A stretch of DNA of 60,458 bases, taken from positions 1-60,458 of the forward strand of contig CAYZXU010000002.1 of NCBI GenBank assembly GCA_964482535.1, written 5' to 3'. The notes under the pieces were generated by a model that was not told the origin of the DNA, did not search any database, and worked only from the letters and a program-made list of their open reading frames with translations. Below are positions 1 through 8,008 of this stretch, piece after piece; within the stretch, counting starts at the first letter, position 1; every line of letters starts with the position of its first letter. The translations under genes and the position numbers were made by a program. Source of the stretch: CAYZXU01 sp964482535 (GTDB taxonomy: Bacteria > Desulfobacterota > Desulfobacteria > Desulfobacterales > BuS5).

Positions 1-93
1 AACAAACTGCTTCAGCATGGTGTAATAAGCGATCAAGCAAAGCTGATGTCAGGGTACTGTCATTATTAAAAATTTGTGCCCAGTCCTTAAAAG
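1..93. other. Unassigned window edge, possibly decayed hipA
   Basis: No intact gene is visible here. The frame that runs into the HipA fragment has stop codons at about 67-69 and 88-90. In another frame, codons at 72-92 read I-C-A-Q-S-L-K just before the HipA H-x-K-N motif. That resembles the residues preceding this motif in HipA kinases and would need a one-base frameshift near 93 to join it. This is only a suggestion; the stretch may simply be degenerate. Confidence 0.3.
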
Positions 94-270
94 CATGTTA
101 AAAATTTTGCATTTATGATTGATACAAATCAGGAATGGATAGTTACGCCTGCATATGATCTTATGTATGCAAAAGGACCCGGCGGGGAACACTCCATGGA
201 TATATCAGGGGAAGGGCTTTCCCTTGGGAAACAAGAGGGTTGTCCAAAGTTCTTGTTGACTTCAGACTAA
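94..270 (+). pseudogene. HipA-family kinase fragment (C-terminal piece)
   Basis: An open stretch of 58 codons ending at TAA 268-270 reads like the core of a HipA serine/threonine kinase, the toxin half of HipBA modules. Visible family marks are H-V-K-N-F at the start (the H-x-K-N catalytic loop), P-A-Y-D-L about 20 residues later (the metal-binding Asp region) and G-P-G-G-E-H-S-M. The usual N-terminal lobe is absent and there is an in-frame stop just upstream. The roughly 100 residues that normally follow are missing too. It has no start codon of its own with a ribosome site. I read it as a dead remnant. The family assignment rests on motif memory; an hmmscan against HipA_C would settle it. 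Confidence 0.6.
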
Positions 271-279
271 ATTTGGTCT
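264..279. promoter_or_regulatory. Operator-like palindrome upstream of the antitoxin gene
   Basis: AGACTAAATTTGGTCT is a 16-base near-perfect palindrome: seven of its eight base pairs match across the centre. It lies 40 bases before the antitoxin start and just after a -35-like TTGACT at 256-261. The matching -10 element is weak (TTAACA-like near 279). Phd/YefM antitoxins commonly bind such palindromes to repress their own operon, so this is a plausible autoregulatory site, but no binding can be shown from sequence. It overlaps the end of the HipA fragment. Confidence 0.4.
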
Positions 280-319
280 TAACATGGGTCATGTTTTAAT
301 TGAAAGAAGGGGATTGCAT

Positions 320-598
320 ATGAAGTTAAGCGCATCGATAAAACCCATAAGTTATTTTAAATCTCATGCTGCGGAAATTATCAGACGCATCTCAGAAAAC
401 CAGGAGTCAATGATTATTACCCAAAGAGGAGAGGCAAAGGCTGTAATTCAGGATATTCACAAATACGAACAAACCCAGGAAAGTCTCGCAATGCTGAAAA
501 TTCTGGCACAAAGTCGGAAAAGTTTAAATAAAGGAGATGTCAAACTTGCAGCCGATGTTTTCAACGAGCTGAAAACAAAAGATGATTCTCCATCATGA
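320..598 (+). CDS. Phd/YefM-family type II antitoxin
   Basis: This 92-residue protein begins M-K-L-S-A-S-I-K-P-I-S-Y-F-K-S-H and continues with ...I-I-T-Q-R-G-E-A-K-A-V-I. That is the pattern of Phd/YefM antitoxins, whose N-terminal half forms a DNA-binding dimer and whose C-terminal tail wraps the cognate ParE/RelE toxin. I prefer the ATG at 320 over one at 284 because it follows a purine-rich AGAAGGGG at 304-311 and because the family starts at this point. Its stop codon overlaps the start of the next gene in an ATGA arrangement (595-598), typical of translationally coupled antitoxin-toxin pairs. The protein looks complete, but its partner is truncated, so it may act as an orphan antitoxin. 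Confidence 0.8.
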   Translation: MKLSASIKPISYFKSHAAEIIRRISENQESMIITQRGEAKAVIQDIHKYEQTQESLAMLKILAQSRKSLNKGDVKLAADVFNELKTKDDSPS

Positions 599-909
599 GT
601 TTTACTGTCCATATAATAGGAGATGCTGAGAAAGATTTATATGAAATCTATAATTATGTCAGAAAATCGGACTTTCCGCTCAATGCCCAAAAAATATTTT
701 CACGGCTGAAACAGGCATGCCTCAGTCTTGCGGATAATCCGGAACGAGGGCATATTCCACCAGAGCTTGAAAGAATAGCGGCAAGTTTTTTGGCAGTAGC
801 CAGGCTGATAGTTCTATTGCCACGTTCCATGTTGGAAATGATCTGGCGGGGAACTTTGCCTATTTTTTCGCCAAGTTGGGCCTGGGTCAGGTTATGGTTT
901 TTCCGGTAA
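595..909 (+). pseudogene. Truncated ParE/RelE-family toxin
   Basis: The first 61 residues (to about nucleotide 777) match the start of ParE/RelE toxins, with M-S-F-T-V-H-I-I-G-D-A-E-K-D-L and the later N-P-E-R-G-H-I-P-P-E-L. The conserved second half of the fold, usually about 35-40 residues with the R-I-I-Y strand and a C-terminal R-R-D-L-like end, is missing. Downstream of about 778 the reading frame runs through the antisense of an XRE-family gene and gives an unrelated tail up to 909. A functional toxin is therefore unlikely. Translation is coupled to the antitoxin by the 4-base overlap. The break point probably marks a recombination event between two toxin-antitoxin loci. Confidence 0.7.
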
Positions 910-1058
910 ATCCGCATTGCGTCGCCTGGGCTGGTTTGTGCTTTGATTTTTTTATACCAGTCCGTTTCAGTGGCTTCGACGTATTCGTCGTCTCCTTCAT
1001 AAATTTTCAATTCACCGCCATACTCCTTTACAAAAAAAATGCGCTGATAAAAGATCAT
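776..1058 (-). pseudogene. XRE/HigA-type antitoxin, 3' end lost
   Basis: Reading leftward from an ATG at 1056-1058, about 94 residues resemble HigA-type helix-turn-helix antitoxins. There is an N-terminal extension with G-D-D-E-Y-V-E-A-T-E-T-D-W, then a classic HTH with N-L-T-Q-A-Q-L-G-E-K-I-G and an S-N-M-E-R-G-N recognition-helix region, ending in A-K-K-L-A-A-I-L. At about 776-780 the homology stops abruptly and the frame continues to 654 through the antisense of the parE piece. The usual C-terminal residues are therefore missing. The HTH itself is whole, so a shortened DNA-binding protein could still be made. The ATG lacks a clear Shine-Dalgarno sequence. It is convergent with the ParE remnant. 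Confidence 0.6.
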
Positions 1059-1096
1059 GTTTAAATTTTAATATATTTTTCTTATTTATGATCAAT

Positions 1097-1840
1097 TTAT
1101 TTTTTTAAAAAGCGTACTTTACATTTCAAACCTGCAGAGAGTTTATATGAAGGATTGGAAAGTTTCAGCCGTACGCCGAAAGTTCCGCTTGCAGCATCTA
1201 CTATTTGGTCCACAATCACAGCTCTTACTTTATACACACCACCTACCGGTGATTCCGGGCGAACCTCCGCAAGCATATTTTTTTTTATTAAATTGATTAA
1301 TTCAACCGGAACATTCACTTCAACATACAGCGGATTTATTTCAGCAATAGTCATTATTGAATCATCACCAATATATTCTCCGGGGGAACCGGTGCGTTCC
1401 ACAACAATGCCGCTTATGGGACTTCTTATAGTACGCAGTGTAAGCCTTTCTAGTTCTTCCTGAAGCTGCAGTTCCATAATCTTCAATTCCGTTTCAAGCT
1501 CATCTTTATCATGAACCGATATTAGCTGTTTGTCATAAAGCTCTTTGTTTCGTTCAAGCTTTCTTTTGCCGAATTCAACACGTGCACCGGCAAGATTAAC
1601 CGCTGCAGTTTCAACACCTGATTTTAACCTTGCAAGCACCTGGCCTTTTCTTATTCTATCACCTCTTTCCACTGTAATTTCATCTAATATGCCGGGAACC
1701 TGACTGCTGACATTTACGACTTCGCTGGGTTCAATAATGCCGTCAATTTCCACAAATTCAGAATCTGCAAATGACACCAGAGCCGGGAGAAATAAAAATA
1801 AAATAAAATAGACTAAAATTTTCTTATACCGAACAATCAT
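1097..1840 (-). CDS. HlyD/RND-type periplasmic adaptor protein
   Basis: This is a membrane-fusion (adaptor) protein of about 247 residues that would bridge an inner-membrane complex to a TolC-like channel. I choose the ATG at 1840 (M-I-V-R-Y-K-K) because AGGAG lies 7 bases before it; the ATG at 1846 is too close to that site. A hydrophobic segment (residues ~8-24) ending in F-A-D is a likely signal peptide. It is followed by a lipoyl-like half (V-P-G-I-L-D-E-I-T-V-E-R-G-D-R-I-R-K-G-Q-V-L), a short coiled hairpin, the second lipoyl half (I-R-S-P-I-S-G-I-V) and a beta-barrel. It starts 10 bases after the secA-like stop codon and is the last gene of the operon. It is short for an RND adaptor, with no obvious membrane-proximal domain. 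Confidence 0.85.
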   Translation of the reverse strand: MIVRYKKILVYFILFLFLPALVSFADSEFVEIDGIIEPSEVVNVSSQVPGILDEITVERGDRIRKGQVLARLKSGVETAAVNLAGARVEFGKRKLERNKELYDKQLISVHDKDELETELKIMELQLQEELERLTLRTIRSPISGIVVERTGSPGEYIGDDSIMTIAEINPLYVEVNVPVELINLIKKNMLAEVRPESPVGGVYKVRAVIVDQIVDAASGTFGVRLKLSNPSYKLSAGLKCKVRFLKK

Positions 1841-1850
1841 TTTCATACTC

Positions 1851-3839
1851 CTATTCAGATCTACCGGAAAAAGACAGCATGTCACCGATTCTCTCCACCT
1901 GCTTAAATAAATGCTTTCTTATTTTTCCATGTTGTTTTTCAACCTTTTTTTGAGCATATATAATCGCAAATTTCCCGGCAAGTGTCCAGGCCGGAATCCT
2001 GAAACGCATCATTATAAGGGTGATAAAACTAAAAACCGAAAATTCCCTTTGAACCAGGTGATCCTCCATTGAGAGAAAAGGCTCAAAACTTCCGGGATCT
2101 CCCTGACGGGCGCAACGACCTTGAAGCTGCCTGTCAATACGGGCAGCATCATGTTTTTCTGTTAAAATTACGTGAAGACCCTTATTTTTTGCAACGCTTT
2201 TCTTTAGGATAATATCAGTTCCCCGGCCAGCCATGTTTGTGGCAATGGTAATACACCCGGGCTGCCCTGCTTCAGCAATAATATTTGCCTCTTCTTTATC
2301 CTGCCTTGCATTTAATACACGGTGTTTGATTCCTTCCCGGGCAAGAAGAAAACTGACACGCTCGGAAGCTGCAACGGAACGTGTTCCTGTTAGAACAGGT
2401 CTTCCATCGTTTTGCATTTGTTTAAGACGTTTTACTACAGCCTGCCACTTTAATTCTTCTGTTGGAAAAATTTTGTCACGATAACTGTCCCTGATCACAG
2501 GGCGGTTTGTGGGGATGCTGATAACCGGCAATTCATATACATGCCACAGCTCATTTTTAACCTCCATGGCTGTTCCAGTCATTCCAGACAGATTCAGATA
2601 CCGCCTGAAAAAACTCTGATAACTTATTTTGGATAGAGACTCCCGCTGTTTTGTCACTTCGCACCCTTCTTTTAATTCAATAAGCTGGTGCAGACCTTTT
2701 TCCCATGAACGGTCGGGCATTAATCTTCCTGTAAATTCATCAATAATATGAATTTTATTGTCCTGGATCAGGTAATGTTCATCCCTGTGGAAGAAATGCA
2801 AGGCTGTCAGGGCTTTTTGAATGATATCTTCTCTTCTTATGGTTCCGGTCCATAAATGCCCCAGGGCTTCGGTCTTTTCAATAATTAGAAGTTTTCCTTT
2901 TTTTGTAAGCTTAATCAGTTGCTGGGAACGATCAATGATATAGTCGGTTCCTTCAAGGATCTCACCGGCAATTGAAATAGCCTGTTCCATAAAAAGCTGC
3001 TCATCTTTTCCCCCTGATGTTCCTGAAATAATTAAAGGCGTTCTTGCTTCATCAATAAGAATACTGTCTGCCTCATCAACAATTGCAAAACAAAGACCTC
3101 TTTGAAGAAGACGACGGGATTTTGAGTTATTGCTGCAGATATTTTCAGCCTGCAAGTAAAGATGATGCCCTCTGTTTTCTAATGTTATCCTGTCCCTCAG
3201 ATAATCAAATACAACATCTTTATTGGTACAATAAGTAACATCACACTGATAAGCCTCTCTGCGTGCATCGGGCTCAAGTTCATGGGTAATGCAGCCGACT
3301 GTAAGGCCGAGAGCCCTGTAGACAGGCCCCATTGATTCGGCATCCCTTGCAGTAAGGTAATCGTTTATGCTGATAACATGAACAGGTATTCCGGCAAGTG
3401 CAGCGGTGCCTGCTGCAAGAGTTGCGGTAAGCGTTTTTCCTTCGCCGGTTGCCATTTCAGCTACCATTCCGTTCAAGAGAACCCATCCTCCAATAATCTG
3501 AACATTATAATGTTTCATATTGATTGTTCTGCCTGCGATTTCCCGGATTAAGGAAAAAGATTGTGCTGACAAATCTTCTTCAAATCCTTTTTTATGGAGT
3601 TCTAAACGCAGATCAGCAATCATGGTTTTCAACTGTTTGTCGGATTTTTTCATTAAACCGGATGAATATGCTTCCACAAGAGAAACAAAACGTTTGCGGT
3701 TTATGCCTCCGGAAGAAGAATAAACATAAAGTCCTTTTATTATTCCTGCAACCACATCAAAAGGACCTGATCGTTTACTTTTTTTTTCAGGACGAAAATT
3801 AACAGTGGCCGGAGGATATGAAGAGACAATGGTTTTCAT
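1851..3839 (-). CDS. Short SecA-family preprotein translocase ATPase
   Basis: This is a 662-residue SecA-like motor; SecA couples ATP hydrolysis to pushing unfolded protein through a membrane channel. Visible marks are Walker A A-T-G-E-G-K-T (130-136), Walker B D-E-A-D (255-258) followed by I-D-E-A-R-T-P-L-I-I-S-G, preprotein cross-linking domain signatures (D-Y-I-I-D-R-S and I-I-D-E-F-T-G-R-L-M), and motor domain 2 with T-N-M-A-G-R-G-T-D-I and G-R-C-A-R-Q-G-D-P-G-S. It ends soon after a scaffold-helix-like A-Q-K-K-V-E-K-Q-H-G-K-I-R-K. It thus lacks the region corresponding to the helical wing, the two-helix finger and the zinc-binding tail of full-length SecA (about 900 residues in E. coli). 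It starts only 5 bases after the M50 gene with no clear Shine-Dalgarno, suggesting translational coupling. Placement between HlyD-type genes points to a dedicated rather than a housekeeping SecA. Confidence 0.88.
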   Translation of the reverse strand: MKTIVSSYPPATVNFRPEKKSKRSGPFDVVAGIIKGLYVYSSSGGINRKRFVSLVEAYSSGLMKKSDKQLKTMIADLRLELHKKGFEEDLSAQSFSLIREIAGRTINMKHYNVQIIGGWVLLNGMVAEMATGEGKTLTATLAAGTAALAGIPVHVISINDYLTARDAESMGPVYRALGLTVGCITHELEPDARREAYQCDVTYCTNKDVVFDYLRDRITLENRGHHLYLQAENICSNNSKSRRLLQRGLCFAIVDEADSILIDEARTPLIISGTSGGKDEQLFMEQAISIAGEILEGTDYIIDRSQQLIKLTKKGKLLIIEKTEALGHLWTGTIRREDIIQKALTALHFFHRDEHYLIQDNKIHIIDEFTGRLMPDRSWEKGLHQLIELKEGCEVTKQRESLSKISYQSFFRRYLNLSGMTGTAMEVKNELWHVYELPVISIPTNRPVIRDSYRDKIFPTEELKWQAVVKRLKQMQNDGRPVLTGTRSVAASERVSFLLAREGIKHRVLNARQDKEEANIIAEAGQPGCITIATNMAGRGTDIILKKSVAKNKGLHVILTEKHDAARIDRQLQGRCARQGDPGSFEPFLSMEDHLVQREFSVFSFITLIMMRFRIPAWTLAGKFAIIYAQKKVEKQHGKIRKHLFKQVERIGDMLSFSGRSE

Positions 3840-3844
3840 AATAA

Positions 3845-5998
3845 TTAAATATTGAATTTATTAAGAAGCAGACGACGGAAATCCCGATACCACCGAAAAA
3901 CAAGGGGTTCCGGTTCGTGTTCAAAACGCACATACACCCTTTCGCCGACTCTGTTAACGAAAACACCTTCCAATTCTATTTCTATTTGAAATAATCTTTC
4001 AAATGCCTTTGGTTTATTATTTTGTCTTGGATCGAGAACAATATCGCCTCCGCCTTCTGAACTGAACGCCATGCTTGGCAGATCTTCAGAAGCTGCGGGC
4101 ACCACTCTTTTTATTGTTGATGGAATAATTTTTTTCATATTACCGGCGAGTCTTGATTCTACTTTTATAGAACTTTGAAACACCCTGTCCGCTTTGGTCT
4201 GGGATATGATAACAAGTGCGGTAGCATCATCCGAATCATTTATAACAAACCCTAATTGTTCGCCTCTTTGAATAAAACGTCCTGGGAGATCCTGAGAAGA
4301 CATGGGCAATAAAAATATTCCGTCTTTAGGACTGTAAATCGTCAATTCCCCGCTTCGTTCCATTGCCCTTTTTAATTCCGCATTTACCCTTTTTATTTCA
4401 TCATTTAAAATGTCCGCCTCAGTTCTGTTTTCTATCATGCTTTTCATATGCATCAACTTCAATTCTAAAAGTTTGGCCTTTAATTTTTTGACCCGGACAA
4501 CAAGTTCAAGATTTTCACAGATGATAAGGGGAGCGCCTGCTTTGACTTTTTCACCGGAAACGGCAGCAACCTCTTTAATAAACCCACTGGTTTTTATGTG
4601 GATTCTGGATTGTTCAGGCGGCCATAATACTCCCTGGGCATCAGTAATATAGCTCATGGGAACAATAATGAACAGGGGAGGAATCAAAAGACAAACAGTA
4701 AACAGGATTATTTTTAAAATGCGTTTTTGTTTTTTTTTAAAGCTGTAATTCATAATAAGATATTTGACACCCCTGAATGCCGGCATGACCAGCATGGTGA
4801 ATCCGCACCATAACGCAAGCAGGATCCCGATTAAAAAAAATTTGCCGGCAACCATTATGATGATTCTTATGGAGATAAAGATTCTGTATATGAATGCCGC
4901 AACACCGTATATCCCCATTAATAATGCTTCGCCTTTTGCGGTTGCCGGAGATTGAGCAGCTTTATCTTCAAGTAGATAGCGGCGTAAAAGATAACCGATA
5001 TACTGATTGCTGCGGGTTCCCATATTGGGGATTTCCAGATAATCCGAAAGAACATAATATGCATCAAACCGAAGAAGAGGATTCCCATTGAACAGCAGGG
5101 TGGAAATACTTGCTACAAGAATAATGTTATAAGTAATTGCGCGAATATTTCCAGGCTCAATATTTACCCATATTATTAAAGCAAGGGCTGCAATAAAAAG
5201 TTCGCATAAAATACCTGCTGCACCTACCAGCATGCGTTTTTTTTTGTCGGAAAATGCAATGGAAGCTGATGCATCCATATAGGGTATAGGCATAAAAACA
5301 AGCAGCATAATACCCATAACATGAACTTCACCACCCCATTTTTTTACGGCATAGGCATGGGCAAATTCATGAAAAAGTTTTAAAACAGGGTATACAAACC
5401 AGAGCAGCATTAAATTTTGTGCGCTTAAAGCCCTGTCAATGATATTCAAAGTAAGATCATTCCAGTGTACCATTAGAATTGATAGAGCATACAAAACAAT
5501 GGTCAACCAGATTATTGCCCCTGAAATACTGAAAACACTTTTCCCGATTAAGGCGGTTTTGTTTAAAAACCTGTCAGGATCAAAAATCGGCAACTGTATA
5601 CTTACCGGCGATTTCAGTATATTCATCATCCCTTTTCGTTTTTCCTGCTTAAAACGATAGTGAAGATTCGCAATATCGGAAGGCAGATCGGATTGTATGG
5701 CATCTACACTGTGAAGCTGGGAAAGCAGATTTATAACTTCGTCCTGGGTAGGCATATCGTCACCAAGATGTTCACATGCCTGTTCCCATATCCGGTTAAG
5801 AGTATTTTTGCCATCCATAAAACCGATGATATAATAGGCTTCCGGTGAAAAACGATGAAATTTTCCCGTGGAATTATCCTGAAGAATATACCAGTCTTCA
5901 TCGCGGTACGTGTGGCGATGAATTTTAACATGGCTGCGTAATATCGGTTTAATCGATTCAACACGGTACCATGACTGGCTGAAAAGCGTTTCGCTCAT
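3845..5998 (-). CDS. PqqD-like / M50 metalloprotease / HlyD-like fusion
   Basis: This 717-residue inner-membrane protein has three visible parts. Residues ~30-100 resemble a PqqD-type peptide-binding domain (W-Y-I-L-Q-D-N-S-T-G-K-F-H-R-F-S-P-E-A-Y). Residues ~150-455 are multi-spanning with the site-2-protease zinc motif H-E-F-A-H (210-214) and the second motif N-G-N-P-L-L-R-F-D-A-Y-Y (Asp312), so the M50 active site appears intact. Residues ~455-700 form a periplasmic adaptor-like part with a lipoyl-type motif (I-K-E-V-A-A-V-S-G-E-K-V-K-A-G-A-P) and a coiled-coil hairpin. AGGGG lies 10 bases before the ATG. The same architecture is known from uncharacterised efflux/peptidase M50 proteins. 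In this operon it could recognise and cut the leader of the exported protein, or serve only as a membrane scaffold. Function is inferred. Confidence 0.8.
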   Translation of the reverse strand: MSETLFSQSWYRVESIKPILRSHVKIHRHTYRDEDWYILQDNSTGKFHRFSPEAYYIIGFMDGKNTLNRIWEQACEHLGDDMPTQDEVINLLSQLHSVDAIQSDLPSDIANLHYRFKQEKRKGMMNILKSPVSIQLPIFDPDRFLNKTALIGKSVFSISGAIIWLTIVLYALSILMVHWNDLTLNIIDRALSAQNLMLLWFVYPVLKLFHEFAHAYAVKKWGGEVHVMGIMLLVFMPIPYMDASASIAFSDKKKRMLVGAAGILCELFIAALALIIWVNIEPGNIRAITYNIILVASISTLLFNGNPLLRFDAYYVLSDYLEIPNMGTRSNQYIGYLLRRYLLEDKAAQSPATAKGEALLMGIYGVAAFIYRIFISIRIIIMVAGKFFLIGILLALWCGFTMLVMPAFRGVKYLIMNYSFKKKQKRILKIILFTVCLLIPPLFIIVPMSYITDAQGVLWPPEQSRIHIKTSGFIKEVAAVSGEKVKAGAPLIICENLELVVRVKKLKAKLLELKLMHMKSMIENRTEADILNDEIKRVNAELKRAMERSGELTIYSPKDGIFLLPMSSQDLPGRFIQRGEQLGFVINDSDDATALVIISQTKADRVFQSSIKVESRLAGNMKKIIPSTIKRVVPAASEDLPSMAFSSEGGGDIVLDPRQNNKPKAFERLFQIEIELEGVFVNRVGERVYVRFEHEPEPLVFRWYRDFRRLLLNKFNI

Positions 5999-6028
5999 TA
6001 TATTATTTTTTCCCCTTTGAGCGAGCCC

Positions 6029-7885
6029 TTATGGAAGCCATGACCATGTCCAAAGGATAAACCATTCTCTAAGATCTTTTGTCCAGATACCTATTAGTTT
6101 TCGCCTGTCCACATATATCTTGCCGACACCTTCCATGCCCGGTCTGAGCGGGGTGGAATCGGATTCGATTCGTGCCTCAACCCGGAAACTGTTTTGCCCT
6201 TCTTCTGCTATTGTTATGGGGGTAATTTTACTGACTTTAAAATTAAAATGTTTTTCAGGAAAAGAAAAAAGGAGAAGAGTTCCGGACTGGTTTTCCTTAA
6301 TATCGGAAATGCGTTTTTCATCAATTTTTAAAATAATTCTGTATGAATCAAGTGGCGCGATTTCAAAAAGCATCTCCCCTTGCTGCACAGGTCCGCCAAA
6401 CTTCTGGGAAAGATCTCCAGAAACAAGTATTCCCTTAAAAGGCGCTTTTATTAAAGTTCGTGCAAGCTGATTTTCGACAAGTTCAAGTTCTGCATCTGTC
6501 TGCTTAATACGAGCATTGATAATATTAACTTCAGCCCGATTATGATCGGCAAGAGCTTCCTGGTGTTTACTTTTTAATTGTGATTTTTCACTTAACAGGC
6601 TTATGCGTTCTAATCTCAGGTCCCTGTCATCAAGGACGCACAGCACTGTGTTTTTGTTTACAATATCCCCTGCGCGAAAGCTGGATTCTTCCACAAAACC
6701 GTTAAAGGGAGCAGCAACAATACGACGAATTTCTCCTTCAAGGACAGCATCGGCTGAAATTCTGTAATCTCCGTTTTTATAACCAAAAAAAACAATTAAA
6801 CATATAAGCATGGTAACAAAAATTTTTCTCCCGGGATATCCTGTCCCTGTCAAGCGGATGATCTGATTTTTTAATGATTCTTTTATTTTTAAAAAAAGGT
6901 GACGATCATTTTTTCGTTTATCTTCAAGGGCCGGACCTGCAAGAGAAATAACGCCGGTGCAAAATTCCAGATCAACTTCGGTAAATGGAAATTCATGAGG
7001 ACGTTCAAGTGTTAATGCTCCAAAATAGCAATCGTTTCCGAACAGGGGAATAGTTAAAATTGATCCTGAACCATGCCCTTTGGAAAGCAGGTCATGGTCA
7101 CGTATTATTATGGCGCTTTTCTCGTCCTGATAGTCGGGAAAAATAATTTCCCGGCGTTGAACAACAGCTTCATCCATTGCTTTTTCAATATCACGAATAA
7201 GATTCATTCGCTCGCCGAATTTGGAACTGTGGGACAGCGCCTGAATCCGCATTCTGTTTTTTTTTACAAACCCGATGCTTACCCTGTCACATTTCAGTTG
7301 CGTAGCAAGTTTTGTAACAAAAGCCATTGCAGATCCTTCAAACCTGTCTTCCGCAAAAGCTTCCGCAAGAAGTGTAACAGCAGATGTTAATCGACCAAGA
7401 GCCGCTTCTTCTTCCCTGGAACGTTCCCTGCGAAATAAAAGCTCCAGCCAGGAAATACCCCATTGAAGCTGTTCCATTGCATATTTTAATTCTTCTTCCG
7501 TTCTGGCGGATATTTCAACAGCCACAGAGCCGAAAAGTTCCAGGTCAACCAATACAGGATATCCAAGACCAAAATTAGAAGAGGAATCATTATCCAGCTC
7601 AATCAAAAGGCCGCAACGTTTTTCAAGCACTCTTTCCAATAAATCGGCAAGCTGTTTGGGATCACCTCCCTTTTCAGGCCATTTTGATACTGGTTCATAG
7701 GATTTTTTTGATTCCGGACTCCCAATAACCAGTACGCTGGAAACAATATTCGGGATCAGAAGAGACTGAAGAGCTAACCAGTTATGAAAATATTCATCCC
7801 TGTTTTGGGTTTTAGAAAATCTGCTCCATATTTCTGAAAAACCATCTTTCTTATTTTCTACACTGATTGCTGATTTTTGATCCAT
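6029..7885 (-). CDS. GAF-domain / HlyD-type membrane adaptor fusion
   Basis: This 618-residue protein combines a cytoplasmic sensor with an adaptor. Residues ~165-320 look like a GAF domain (C-D-R-V-S-I-G-F-V early, then G-S-I-L-T-I-P-L-F-G and F-G-A-L-T-L-E-R late). Residues ~355-369 are a single membrane helix. Residues ~372-600 form a HlyD-like periplasmic arm with a split lipoyl domain (G-F-V-E-E-S-S-F-R-A-G-D-I-V and I-K-A-P-F-K-G-I-L-V) around a coiled coil, then a beta-barrel. I use the ATG at 7885 rather than 7951: GGGGA lies 7 bases before it, and the 22 upstream residues have no family support. It is the first gene of the minus-strand operon, 30 bases before the M50 gene. The GAF domain could tie export to a small ligand; which ligand cannot be seen. 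Confidence 0.8.
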   Translation of the reverse strand: MDQKSAISVENKKDGFSEIWSRFSKTQNRDEYFHNWLALQSLLIPNIVSSVLVIGSPESKKSYEPVSKWPEKGGDPKQLADLLERVLEKRCGLLIELDNDSSSNFGLGYPVLVDLELFGSVAVEISARTEEELKYAMEQLQWGISWLELLFRRERSREEEAALGRLTSAVTLLAEAFAEDRFEGSAMAFVTKLATQLKCDRVSIGFVKKNRMRIQALSHSSKFGERMNLIRDIEKAMDEAVVQRREIIFPDYQDEKSAIIIRDHDLLSKGHGSGSILTIPLFGNDCYFGALTLERPHEFPFTEVDLEFCTGVISLAGPALEDKRKNDRHLFLKIKESLKNQIIRLTGTGYPGRKIFVTMLICLIVFFGYKNGDYRISADAVLEGEIRRIVAAPFNGFVEESSFRAGDIVNKNTVLCVLDDRDLRLERISLLSEKSQLKSKHQEALADHNRAEVNIINARIKQTDAELELVENQLARTLIKAPFKGILVSGDLSQKFGGPVQQGEMLFEIAPLDSYRIILKIDEKRISDIKENQSGTLLLFSFPEKHFNFKVSKITPITIAEEGQNSFRVEARIESDSTPLRPGMEGVGKIYVDRRKLIGIWTKDLREWFILWTWSWLP

Positions 7886-8008
7886 AAAATATTCCCCAAA
7901 AAGTAATTTATACCTTTCCCTGCTAAGCCAGAAAAAAAACTTATCACACACGCTATGGGAATGTAAACCATATCGTTTGCTATGTAAATCAGCTATTTTG
8001 GAAAGCTA

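Noticed and set aside
876..1064. Plus-strand open frame of 62 codons
   Set aside because: It is antisense to the XRE-type antitoxin, whose helix-turn-helix motif is clear, and it has no recognisable feature.
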